NCBI GenBank assembly: GCA_016789225.1
Contig: JAEURI010000011.1
Location: 1-46,454, forward strand
DNA length: 46,454 nucleotides
Source of the DNA: Anaerolineales bacterium
Lineage (GTDB): Bacteria; Chloroflexota; Anaerolineae; Anaerolineales; Villigracilaceae
Direction: 5' to 3'
Below are positions 24,005-31,549 of the stretch, piece after piece. Each line of letters opens with the position of its first letter. Position 1 is the stretch's first letter. The notes beneath the pieces are model-generated. The model saw nothing but the letters and a program-made list of their open reading frames with translations. It made no database searches and was not told the DNA's origin. Made by a program: the position numbers and the translations under genes.

Positions 24005-25024
24005 TTATGGAGTGATCGTTGTCGGTGATTGGGGCAACGGCAGAATGAACTGCTGGTCGCTGGGGATGAAGATGGTTTGAACGTTCGGGGCGAGGTTCAA
24101 AATATACTGGTACTGAATCAACTCCGGCGTAAGCGAGGCGGCGAGCAAGCGGTTCGCCTCGGCGTTCGCCTCGGCCTGGATCAACAGCGACTCGGCTTCA
24201 CCCTTCGCCGCAATCACCTGTGCATCTGCCGCACCTTGCGCCACTTGGCGGGCCTGTTCGGCTTCCTGTTTCTTCTGTTCCACGACGAATGCCGCCTGTT
24301 GCGCCTGTTGTTCGGCGATCTGTTTCTGTTCCACCGCTGCCGCATATTCGTCACTAAAGCGGATGTTGCGCAGAACGAAATCGCGCATAATAAGGTTATT
24401 ATCCGCAAAGATCGCCAGCAGTTGATCTGTGATCAACAATGCCATTTCTTCGCGTTTGGTACTTACGATCTCTTCCACGCCGTACTGGGAGGCCACGTCA
24501 CGAATGATGCCACGCGCCTGCGTGCGCACGAACTGGTCTTCATAATTGAAACGCCAGGTGGAATACAACTGCACCACTTTGAGCGGGTCGACGGCATAGA
24601 TGACGGAAGCATCGATATAAACCTGTTGCCCGTCCTTGGTACGAACCTGGATCGAGTCGTCGCCATTGATACTGCCTTCATCTGCCACCGAAGACATGGT
24701 GTAGTTCTGGTTGGTCTTTGGGAATCGTTCCACCCGTTCGGCAAATGGGATGATCCAGTGCAAACCCGATTCAAGCGGATCGGGACGAATACCGCCCTGT
24801 CCGATCACCGTGACGACCACAGCCAGTTCATCCGGCTCTACAAAGACGATGCCCGCCCCTACGGACGTCAATAAAACTGCGGCCACCAATAGAACGATTG
24901 CCGCGGTGCTCAACCCCTTTACTGGCTGCTTGCGACTGGCACGCACCGAGATCGTGACGAGAATGCCAATAAAACCGATCCATGCGAACGAAGCAATTCC
25001 TTGCAGTAAACTCGAGATATTCAT
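24005..25024 (-). CDS. SPFH/band 7 (prohibitin-like) membrane protein
   Basis: 339 aa. Two N-terminal hydrophobic segments (about 10-28 and 38-62) lead into an SPFH domain (about 60-235, with GIVFVEPDELAVVVTVIG, GLHWIIPFAERVERFP and YIDASVIYAVDP). A long Ala/Gln/Glu-rich coiled coil follows (about 235-300, KQIAEQQAQQAAFVVEQKKQ). Proteins of this family oligomerise into membrane rings or microdomains and often modulate FtsH-type proteases. The start has GGAGG 5 nt upstream and TATAAT at 25052-25057. It is divergent from the PyrK-like gene. Confidence 0.88.
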   Translation of the reverse strand: MNISSLLQGIASFAWIGFIGILVTISVRASRKQPVKGLSTAAIVLLVAAVLLTSVGAGIVFVEPDELAVVVTVIGQGGIRPDPLESGLHWIIPFAERVERFPKTNQNYTMSSVADEGSINGDDSIQVRTKDGQQVYIDASVIYAVDPLKVVQLYSTWRFNYEDQFVRTQARGIIRDVASQYGVEEIVSTKREEMALLITDQLLAIFADNNLIMRDFVLRNIRFSDEYAAAVEQKQIAEQQAQQAAFVVEQKKQEAEQARQVAQGAADAQVIAAKGEAESLLIQAEANAEANRLLAASLTPELIQYQYILNLAPNVQTIFIPSDQQFILPLPQSPTTITP

Positions 25025-25051
25025 GTTGTTCCTCCGATTTCAATGCGGAAA

Positions 25052-25057
25052 ATTATA
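25052..25057 (-). promoter_or_regulatory. -10 box of the SPFH gene
   Basis: TATAAT on the minus strand lies 27 nt before the ATG, followed by a GGAGGAAC ribosome-binding site. This is a conventional leader, unlike the leaderless genes nearby. Confidence 0.5.
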
Positions 25058-25099
25058 ACCTGCTTGCCACTGCCCCCGAACCATGTTAATATTTTTCAA

Positions 25100-25771
25100 A
25101 TGAAGATTGCAAAAGCACATATCGAAGAGATCTTTTTGGATGGCTCTATCCGCATCATTTGCCCTCCCGAACTGATTCCCGGACCCGGGCAATATCTTCT
25201 CGCCAATGCAGACGGCTCAGACTCATCTTTGCCTGTTCCGGTTTTCTCGAGCCTTCCTTCACCCCATGCTGGATTCCGCTCCGCGACGCTGTCGGTTCCC
25301 TGGAGGCCCGGCGACTCGCTGACTCTACGCGGACCGATCGGTCATGGCTTTTCTCTGCCGCCTGCCGCGCGGAGAATGGCACTGGCAGTTTGGGATGACT
25401 CACCCAGCCGCCTGCATGGTTTGATTCCCATGGCTCTTAAACAAAACGCCGTGGTCGTGTTGGTGACAAATTTTCCAACCCCAGATCTGCCGGAAGTAGT
25501 GGAGGTCCAGCCGCTGAACGCATTGTTGGATGTGCTTCAATGGGCGGACTATGCTGCAATGGATGTTAATAGGGAGAATCTGAATCAGCTACGGGAAAGG
25601 CTGGCAGGGTCAGAGCAGGTAACGGCGAAGTTGGAGGCGCAGGTTCTCGTCCGCGCTCCCATGCCTTGTGGTGCTCTGGCAGATTGCGGAGTCTGTGCGC
25701 TGATACTCCATCATGAATGGAAGATGGTATGTAAAGATGGGCCTGTATTCGGGCTGAAGGAATTGTTATAA
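25100..25771 (+). CDS. PyrK-like iron-sulfur flavoprotein subunit with degenerate NAD site
   Basis: 223 aa, slightly shorter than PyrK. The FAD-domain signature LRGPIGHGFSLP (PyrK: GPLGNGF type) is present. The C-terminus carries a [2Fe-2S] motif as in PyrK: CGALADCGVC, then KMVCKDGPVFGLKEL. PyrK passes electrons from dihydroorotate dehydrogenase B to NAD+. In this copy the glycine-rich NAD-binding loop (GGG-x-G type) is replaced by AVWDDSPSRLHGLIPMAL, and no pyrD lies nearby, so it may be a specialised electron-transfer protein. The start at 25100 has no Shine-Dalgarno sequence. Confidence 0.75.
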   Translation: MKIAKAHIEEIFLDGSIRIICPPELIPGPGQYLLANADGSDSSLPVPVFSSLPSPHAGFRSATLSVPWRPGDSLTLRGPIGHGFSLPPAARRMALAVWDDSPSRLHGLIPMALKQNAVVVLVTNFPTPDLPEVVEVQPLNALLDVLQWADYAAMDVNRENLNQLRERLAGSEQVTAKLEAQVLVRAPMPCGALADCGVCALILHHEWKMVCKDGPVFGLKELL

Positions 25772-25772
25772 A

Positions 25773-25796
25773 AAATCCTCCCAGTTGGGAGGATTT
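25773..25796. terminator. Bidirectional terminator between convergent genes
   Basis: AAATCCTCCCA (25773-25783) pairs with TGGGAGGATTT (25786-25796). On the minus strand the stem is followed by TTTTTTATAA, and on the plus strand by CGTTTT. It separates the PyrK-like gene and the secreted repeat protein gene. Confidence 0.85.
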
Positions 25797-25800
25797 CGTT

Positions 25801-26739
25801 TTAGTACCAGATCCTGAACGAAGTGGTGGTGGTGCCGACCAGCTCGTTGTAAGTACACGAAAGGTCAGTGTAGATGAGACTGCCATATGGCTGGTCGTTG
25901 AATGCCAGCGATATGATTCCTACACCGTTGGTGTTGGTGCGGATGATGGTTGAGTCTTTGATGCCGCTGGGCCAGTTGACGACGGCTGTGCAGTTTGCAT
26001 CGGGAACCGGCTGCATGTTTTGGTCCTGCACGATGATGAAGAATAACTGATTGTCTGTGGCAAGAGTGACCGCCTTCCAGACGAAGGCACGCACTCTCAG
26101 GTCGGTGATGACACGAGGCGCATTATTCATCGGGCTGACGGGGGCAAGCAAGGCGGGGTCTTCACCAAGTTTGTCAAAGTATACGCGCCCAAGGTCAGAA
26201 ATGACCACGCGTTGATCCTCGGCGCGCCAGGGCTGCCATTCGAGGCGGGTCTTTTCGAAGTATTGTACGAGCTTGTTCTCGTGATATTCGAAACCGGAGA
26301 TGGGGTAGCCAAATTGTGCCACGCCGCCGTATTTATCGAAGAATTCCAGGAAGGCAAAGCAGACTGGGAAGCCTGTCTCTGCATAGGTGCGGCAGGCAAA
26401 GGTGTTATTGACGTTCAATGCGCCAGTGGAGACAAAAGTTTCCCGGCCAAGCAGGGTGAACTGAACTCGTTGACCGTCTGAGTTGCCGGGGAGATATTCG
26501 AATCTTGCGCGTTGGAAGTATTGAACTGTCTTGCCATCTCGGCTGGTAAACTGCTCGGTGATCGGGTAGCCGAAGAGCAGGGTGGCATTGGAATTGCCGT
26601 TGTAAAAGGCAAGAAATTCCCCAGCAACGTTATGACCCGTCTCGCTAAAATACCTTGAATCGGCTGTTTGTGCATTGGCCGGGCTCCAGGTAGAGAGGAG
26701 CAGAATCAATAATAGGGGAAACGTAATTATCTTTCGCAT
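25801..26739 (-). CDS. Secreted protein with LGFP-like repeats and C-terminal Ig-like domain
   Basis: 312 aa. A signal peptide (residues 1-23, cleavage after ANA) is followed by two related repeats: YFSETGHNVAGEFLAFY with LLFGYPITEQF and VQYFQRARFEYLPG, then FLEFFDKYGGVAQFGYPISGF with VQYFEKTRLEWQPW. These resemble LGFP-type wall-associated repeats. From about 205 a single Ig-like domain (VRAFVWKAVTLATDNQLFF, PVPDANCTAVVNWPSG) resembles invasin/Big-type domains. It is probably an extracytoplasmic wall or surface protein. The start at 26739 begins the signal peptide. Confidence 0.75.
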   Translation of the reverse strand: MRKIITFPLLLILLLSTWSPANAQTADSRYFSETGHNVAGEFLAFYNGNSNATLLFGYPITEQFTSRDGKTVQYFQRARFEYLPGNSDGQRVQFTLLGRETFVSTGALNVNNTFACRTYAETGFPVCFAFLEFFDKYGGVAQFGYPISGFEYHENKLVQYFEKTRLEWQPWRAEDQRVVISDLGRVYFDKLGEDPALLAPVSPMNNAPRVITDLRVRAFVWKAVTLATDNQLFFIIVQDQNMQPVPDANCTAVVNWPSGIKDSTIIRTNTNGVGIISLAFNDQPYGSLIYTDLSCTYNELVGTTTTSFRIWY

Positions 26740-26925
26740 TAGAAATTATCACTTTCATTATACTAAGAAATACTCAGGCAGACATTACAAACAGTTATCT
26801 TGCAAATGATATGAAAGCAGGTTCGTTGTTGGGCGGATGCTGTGGTGTTGTAAAGTTCTGTTCTATTTTGATGATTGACAAGGCATTGTTTATGCATTCT
26901 TGATGCGGCTGATAAGAGGGTGGGA

Positions 26926-26956
26926 TAAAAAATCCCGCAGGGAACCTGCGGGATTT
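26926..26956 (-). terminator. Terminator of the nucleotide-sugar dehydrogenase gene
   Basis: AAATCCCGCAGG (26930-26941) and CCTGCGGGATTT (26945-26956) form a 12-bp stem with a GAA loop. On the minus strand it is followed by TTTTTTATCCC, a strong T-tract. The rest of the 26740-26960 spacer shows nothing recognisable. Confidence 0.9.
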
Positions 26957-26960
26957 CTCT

Positions 26961-28271
26961 TTATGCGGGCTTGCCTGACCCAAGCTTGAAGATTCGAAAT
27001 CCTGCGTCCCGCCATTTTGCTGTGTCCCAGCCATTGACGGTGTCGATACCGATGCGCGCCTTTGTTTGGGATACAAGTTCAATTGGGATAATTTTGGTGA
27101 ACTCAGTATGTTTTACCAAAAATAACAGAGCATCTGCATCCTTTATGGCTTCCTCGAAGGTGGGGGCAATTGTGACTTCAGGGAGATTTGCATCTGGTTT
27201 GAAGGGCTCACATGCCAGCACCTGCGCACCTTCCTTTTGGAGCAGGTGTACCACTTCAACAGCAGGGCTTTCGCGTAAGTCATCTACATCGGGTTTGTAG
27301 GCCAGGCCGAGGGCGGCGATCTTTTTGCCTTGTAACGAGCCGAGCGCACGCCGGACGACCTCAACAACATAACGTGGTTGGGAATCGTTGACCTGGCGGG
27401 CGTGATAGATGAGCGGGGTAAGCTCAGGAGCAGCCTCTACAAAGAACCAGGGGTCGACGCTGATGCAATGTCCGCCGACGCCGGGGCCGGGACTGAGAAT
27501 TTTTACCCGCGGATGCAGGTTGGCTAGTGGGATGGCCTCCCAAATATCCACGCTGAATTTATCGGCCAGGCGCGAGAATTCGTTTGCGATGGCGATATTG
27601 ACATCGCGGTAGGTGTTTTCCATCAGCTTGACCATTTCGGCAGTGGTGGCGTCAGTCTTGAGGATTTGTCCCTTGACGAAGATGGAATATAGGTCGAACC
27701 CAGCCTGGGCTGATTCAGGGGTTACGCCGCCGATGACGCGGGCATTCTCGATCAGTTCGCGCAAAATTTGGCCGGGCAGCACTCTTTCCGGTGAGTAGCA
27801 CAGGTGAAAGTCCGAACCCGCTTTCAGCGAAGATTTTTCCAGAATGGGGGCAATCAGGTCGATGGTTGTGCGAGGCGGGGATGTCGATTCCAACACAACG
27901 AGGTTTCCCTTCCGCAGATAGGGAATGATCGACTCAGCTGCGGAGATCACGGCGCGCATATCTGCCAGCTTATAGGATGCTCCTTGATAGTCGCCCGCCT
28001 CATTTTCCTTGAATGGGGTGGGTACGGCGATAATGTAGGCATCGGCCTCTTCGGGCTTTGTGGTTGCGCGGAATTTTCCAGCTTGTATAGCCGTTGTGAA
28101 GGCTTCTCGCAGGCCGGGTTCGTGGATGTGAATGCTGCCCTGGTTGAGGGTTTCAATGATCTTTGAGTTGATGTCTACGCCGAGGACTTCAACCCCGTGC
28201 GCGGCGAAAGTGGATGCGGTGGGCAGGCCGATATAGCCCATTCCGATGACACAAATTTTATTGAATTTCAC
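26961..28271 (-). CDS. UDP-sugar 6-dehydrogenase (UDP-ManNAc/UDP-Glc dehydrogenase family)
   Basis: 436 aa from a GTG start at 28271, chosen because AGGAG lies 6 nt upstream and the Rossmann motif KICVIGMGYIGLPTASTFA starts at once; a longer frame would add 73 unrelated residues. The enzyme oxidises a nucleotide sugar twice with NAD+ to a uronic acid used for surface polysaccharide. The catalytic Cys is in GPGVGGHCISVDPWF. The central helix has MVKLMENTYRDVNIAIANEF and the C-terminal domain LAYKPDVDDLRESPAVEVV. Similarity is closest to the WecC/WbpA group. No other polysaccharide gene is adjacent. Confidence 0.9.
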   Translation of the reverse strand: MKFNKICVIGMGYIGLPTASTFAAHGVEVLGVDINSKIIETLNQGSIHIHEPGLREAFTTAIQAGKFRATTKPEEADAYIIAVPTPFKENEAGDYQGASYKLADMRAVISAAESIIPYLRKGNLVVLESTSPPRTTIDLIAPILEKSSLKAGSDFHLCYSPERVLPGQILRELIENARVIGGVTPESAQAGFDLYSIFVKGQILKTDATTAEMVKLMENTYRDVNIAIANEFSRLADKFSVDIWEAIPLANLHPRVKILSPGPGVGGHCISVDPWFFVEAAPELTPLIYHARQVNDSQPRYVVEVVRRALGSLQGKKIAALGLAYKPDVDDLRESPAVEVVHLLQKEGAQVLACEPFKPDANLPEVTIAPTFEEAIKDADALLFLVKHTEFTKIIPIELVSQTKARIGIDTVNGWDTAKWRDAGFRIFKLGSGKPA

Positions 28272-28448
28272 TGAGGCTCCTAGGAGAAAATTTACCTGTC
28301 CATTATACCCAGCACGGTCACAAATTGCGTCTTTGTAAAAATGGGAGAGCATAACTTCCGACCGTGGGCATTCAATACAACTGCCGGGCAGATTGGGCTC
28401 GCAACGTTTGGGGAATGTAAATCGTAGAAGATTATAGCGATGCTGTTG

Positions 28449-28454
28449 TATAAT
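28449..28454 (+). promoter_or_regulatory. -10 box of the NfeD-slipin operon
   Basis: TATAAT lies 14 nt before the NfeD start and is followed by GGAGGAAC. No strong -35 box is visible. It is the only element recognised in the divergent spacer 28272-28468. Confidence 0.5.
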
Positions 28455-28468
28455 CAATTGGAGGAACA

Positions 28469-29065
28469 ATGGATTTTCTTCTAGACCCAAATGTTGCCTA
28501 TCTGGTACTGCTCAGCGGAATCCTGCTTGGCTTCCTGGCTATCGTAACGCCAGGCACAGGGTTGCTGGAAGTGGGGGCGTTCTTTTGCCTTGTGTTGGCA
28601 GGCTACGCAGTGTACAACCTGTCTATCAACTGGTGGGCGCTGCTTTTTCTTCTGCTTAGCATTTTCCCATTCATCTATGCGGTTCGAAAACCGAATAGGG
28701 AGATATATCTCGGCGTTTCCATCCTGTTGATGGTAGTCGGTTCGGTATTTCTGTTCGCAGTGAATGGATGGAAGCCGGATGTGAATCCGCTGGTGGCGAT
28801 CATTGCATCGGGGTCGAGTGCGGCCTTTTTGTGGATCGCTGTCCGTAAATCGGTGCAGGCGGCATCGGTGCCCCCGACCCATGACCTTGAAGCACTGGTA
28901 GGCCAGGTGGGGGAGGCACGGACGGAGATTCATGACGGTGGAAGTGTGTATGTTGGCGGCGAGTTATGGTCCGCCCGAAGCGGGAGTTTGATCCCTGCTG
29001 GTAGTCATGTTCGTGTGGTTCGTCGCGAGGGATTTGTCCTCGTTGTAGAAATACAGAAACCCTAA
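28469..29065 (+). CDS. NfeD-like membrane protein
   Basis: 198 aa. Four hydrophobic segments occupy residues 10-125 (ILLGFLAIVTPGTGLLEVG is a typical NfeD1b opening). A C-terminal OB-fold domain follows (about 140-198, LVGQVGEARTEI, GELWSARS, AGSHVRVVRREGFVLVV). NfeD proteins are encoded next to stomatin/slipin proteins and act with them in membrane organisation. The slipin gene begins 17 bp downstream, which confirms the assignment. The start is preceded by a GGAGGAAC ribosome-binding site. Confidence 0.92.
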   Translation: MDFLLDPNVAYLVLLSGILLGFLAIVTPGTGLLEVGAFFCLVLAGYAVYNLSINWWALLFLLLSIFPFIYAVRKPNREIYLGVSILLMVVGSVFLFAVNGWKPDVNPLVAIIASGSSAAFLWIAVRKSVQAASVPPTHDLEALVGQVGEARTEIHDGGSVYVGGELWSARSGSLIPAGSHVRVVRREGFVLVVEIQKP

Positions 29066-29082
29066 AGAAAAAAGGAGAAACC

Positions 29083-29985
29083 ATGGATGTTCTAGGTGGT
29101 AGTTTAATTTGCATCATTGGCGCGGTACTTCTTGTCGGCTTTATTGTGCTGGCCAATTCCATTCGAATCGTTCCCGAATATCAACGCTTGGTCGTCTTTC
29201 GTCTGGGACGTTGTGTAGGCGCGCGCGGACCGGGTATCGTTCTGTTGATCCCGGTGATCGACCGTGCAGTCAAAGTTGACCTGCGTGAACAGGTGCGCGA
29301 AGTGCCTCATCAGACCTCCATCACGAAGGATAACGCGCCGATCTCGATCGACTTCCTGTGGTACTACAAGGTTCTGGATCCCTCAGAATCGGTGTTGCAG
29401 GTCGGTAACTTTGAATCGGCTGCTGCCGGTATTGCAGCGACCACATTGCGCGCTGTCATCGGCGGCATTCCGTTGGACGATGTGCTTTCAGAACGCGAAC
29501 ACATCAACAACATGCTGCGCACCCGCCTCGATGAAGTTACCGAGCGCTGGGGCGTCAAAGTGACCAACGTGGAAATCCGCGAGATTATCCCGCCGCGCGA
29601 TGTGCAGGACGCGATGAATCGTCAGATGTCTGCCGAGCGTATCCGCCGTGCAGTGGTGACTGAATCCACCGGTACGCGCGAAGCCGCGGTCAACGTCGCA
29701 GAAGGTGAAAAGCAGTCGAACATTCTGCGGGCTGAAGGCCAGAAGCAATCGGCCATCCTTGCAGCGGAAGGTGAACGCCAGGCACAGTTGTTGCGTGCCG
29801 AAGGCTTTGCCCAGGCGCTCGAACAGATATTCAATGCGGCCAAGTCCGTCGACCAGAAGACGATGACCCTGCAGTATTTCGAAACGCTCAAGTCCATTGG
29901 CTCAAGTCCGTCCACGAAATATATCTTCCCAATGGAGTTCACCAGCATGCTGGATAACTTCCTGGGCAAGGATGTAAAGAAGTAA
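29083..29985 (+). CDS. Slipin/stomatin-type SPFH protein
   Basis: 300 aa. One N-terminal hydrophobic hairpin segment (about 5-24) is followed by the stomatin signature (RIVPEYQRLVVFRLGR), the SPFH core (GPGIVLLIPVIDRAVKVDLR, VTNVEIREIIPPRDVQDAM) and a helical tail with AEGEKQSNILRAEGQKQSAI repeats and FEALKSI-like end. Slipins form membrane-associated oligomers, typically with an NfeD partner. AAGGAG lies just upstream of the ATG. A strong terminator follows. Confidence 0.95.
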   Translation: MDVLGGSLICIIGAVLLVGFIVLANSIRIVPEYQRLVVFRLGRCVGARGPGIVLLIPVIDRAVKVDLREQVREVPHQTSITKDNAPISIDFLWYYKVLDPSESVLQVGNFESAAAGIAATTLRAVIGGIPLDDVLSEREHINNMLRTRLDEVTERWGVKVTNVEIREIIPPRDVQDAMNRQMSAERIRRAVVTESTGTREAAVNVAEGEKQSNILRAEGQKQSAILAAEGERQAQLLRAEGFAQALEQIFNAAKSVDQKTMTLQYFETLKSIGSSPSTKYIFPMEFTSMLDNFLGKDVKK

Positions 29986-30004
29986 AGTAGAAAGAATGTG
30001 AATG

Positions 30005-30042
30005 AAAAGTAGAAAGTGGAATTTCCACTTTCTACTTTTTTT
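30005..30042 (+). terminator. Terminator of the NfeD-slipin operon
   Basis: AAAAGTAGAAAGTGG and CCACTTTCTACTTTT form a 15-bp stem (extendable by AA/TT) with a T-tract of seven at 30036-30042. It lies 20 bp after the slipin stop. An imperfect duplicate of the left arm (AAGTAGAAAG) occurs just upstream. Confidence 0.9.
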
Positions 30043-30047
30043 ATTGA

Positions 30048-30053
30048 TACAAT
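30048..30053 (+). promoter_or_regulatory. -10-like box of the GNAT gene (leaderless start)
   Basis: TACAAT lies 8 nt before the ATG at 30062, directly after the preceding terminator. This supports a new, near-leaderless transcript. GAAGG just before the ATG might also act as a weak ribosome-binding site. Confidence 0.45.
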
Positions 30054-30061
30054 TCGAAGGC

Positions 30062-30493
30062 ATGGAAATCCTGCCCGCCTCCATTCTCGACCTGAATGCG
30101 CTTCGTAAACTCGAAAAGGAAAGTTTCGACCAGGATGCCTGGCCACTCTTTGATTTGATCGCTGTGTTGACCTTCCCGGAGGTGATTCGACTCAAGGCGA
30201 TGGAGGAGAATCAAATGATCGGATTTGTGGCTGGGGATCCGCGTCCGCGCGACGGGTGGGGCTGGATCGCCACCATTGCAGTTGATTCTCGCTTTCGACG
30301 GCGCGGCATTGGAACAGCTCTGCTGCATGCCTGTGAAGCGCGGCTCGGTGTACCGCGTTCCCGGCTGACGGTGAGAATGTCGAATCAGGGCGCGATCTTG
30401 CTGTATGAAAAAGAAGGCTACCAAACCATTGATCTGTGGAAGGCCTATTACAATGATGGGGAAGATGCAGTCGTGATGGAGAAACCGTTATGA
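30062..30493 (+). CDS. GNAT acetyltransferase, RimI-like
   Basis: 143 aa, the usual size of RimI-type N-acetyltransferases. The fold is shown by the opening ILPASILDLNALRKLEKESF, the acetyl-CoA loop RFRRRGIGTALLHACE (about residues 80-95) and the closing SNQGAILLYEKEGYQTIDL. Such enzymes acetylate the N-terminus of a protein or an amine of a small molecule; the target is not known. The start at 30062 begins the domain and lies after the terminator; an upstream ATG at 30002 lies inside the terminator and is rejected. The stop overlaps the next start as ATGA. Confidence 0.85.
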   Translation: MEILPASILDLNALRKLEKESFDQDAWPLFDLIAVLTFPEVIRLKAMEENQMIGFVAGDPRPRDGWGWIATIAVDSRFRRRGIGTALLHACEARLGVPRSRLTVRMSNQGAILLYEKEGYQTIDLWKAYYNDGEDAVVMEKPL

Positions 30494-31494
30494 GCCAGTC
30501 AAAAGGAAGGCTGAAAGAATTCGAAGCCCTGCGTGCCCTGTCCATTTTGTTGTTGTTTGCCCTGCACAGCGAGGTCTTCGACCCATTGGTCTTCGGGGAA
30601 ATCATCGGTGGACCGTTGGCGGTCTTTGTCGCATCCTTTCTACTTGGGTCGTTCTTTTTTCTAGCGGGCTATTTTACAGAAGTCTCCCTGGGCAAACCTG
30701 CAAGCAGCGCATTTGTTTTTGTGAGATCGAAGTTCATTCGCATTTTCCCGCCCTACTGGCTGGCACTTTTGCTCTTCATTTTTGTGATGGGCTACAACCT
30801 GAATCGAACGGGGCTGGCGGTTTATGCCTTGAACCTTCAGGCGGTATTTTCACCGGCTTTCGTAAAGCAATTACTGACCCTCTGGTATATCAGTATGCTG
30901 GTGGTGTTTTACATCCTGTATGGCGTTTTGATGGTGAACGTCCGCTCGAGTTGGGGATTGTTGATTGGTACTGTGATTATTTTTGCAGCGGCGTACTGGG
31001 CACATGCAACGACGGACTTATTCGACCTGCGTTTCTTTCAATATTATTTTCTTTTTCTGGCCGGGGTGTATTTTTGCCGGTTCGAATCGATTCGTGAGTG
31101 GTTGTTCTCCCTGAATATTTTCGTTAAGCTCTTCCTCGCGGCATTGACTCTCTTGCTCTTTCTCCTGGCCCTGCGTGCGGGATACGAAATGACCCATGGC
31201 ATTTATATTCTCACCGTCGATCTCTATGTACTGAGCTGGGTGTTGATGTGGTTATCCATCTTTCGTACAAAGATGGGGGATTGGCAGGGCTGGGTGTGGA
31301 TTTCCACAGCCTCCTTTTTCGCCTATTTGTATCACCGCCCTTTATGGCAGGTAATGGATACTGTCCTTGGCCTCGAACCGGGCTTGGAAAAGGTGCTTAT
31401 GCATCTGGTTCCTGGCGCTATTCTGGCTCTGATCCTCGGATACTATCTCCAGCGCGGATATGATTCTGTGTTGGCTGCGATGCGCCTGAAATGA
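30490..31494 (+). CDS. Acyltransferase 3-family membrane protein
   Basis: 334 aa with about ten hydrophobic segments. The signature EFEALRALSILLLFALHS is that of the acyltransferase 3 family (OafA/OpgC type), and FVRSKFIRIFPPYW matches the conserved R-x-x-R-I-x-P-x-Y/W motif. These proteins O-acylate surface sugars or lipids. It overlaps the GNAT gene by ATGA, so the two are translationally coupled. The C-terminal ASFFAYLYHRPLW contains the late conserved His. The sugar substrate is unknown. Confidence 0.85.
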   Translation: MSQSKGRLKEFEALRALSILLLFALHSEVFDPLVFGEIIGGPLAVFVASFLLGSFFFLAGYFTEVSLGKPASSAFVFVRSKFIRIFPPYWLALLLFIFVMGYNLNRTGLAVYALNLQAVFSPAFVKQLLTLWYISMLVVFYILYGVLMVNVRSSWGLLIGTVIIFAAAYWAHATTDLFDLRFFQYYFLFLAGVYFCRFESIREWLFSLNIFVKLFLAALTLLLFLLALRAGYEMTHGIYILTVDLYVLSWVLMWLSIFRTKMGDWQGWVWISTASFFAYLYHRPLWQVMDTVLGLEPGLEKVLMHLVPGAILALILGYYLQRGYDSVLAAMRLK

Positions 31495-31535
31495 AGGCGT
31501 AAGATAGATGATCGTCCTTTTCAATTCTTCGGGTT

Positions 31536-31541
31536 TATAAT
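31536..31541 (+). promoter_or_regulatory. -10 box of rnd (leaderless start)
   Basis: TATAAT is followed by CGGCCAAT and then the ATG at 31550. The first eleven bases equal those of the dinB promoter-start region (TATAATCGGCC). No Shine-Dalgarno sequence is present. Confidence 0.6.
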
Positions 31542-31549
31542 CGGCCAAT

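Noticed and set aside
28272..28490. N-terminal extension of the nucleotide-sugar dehydrogenase from 28490
   Set aside because: The extra 73 residues have no similarity to the family and run into the NfeD promoter and start; the GTG at 28271 has a good ribosome-binding site.
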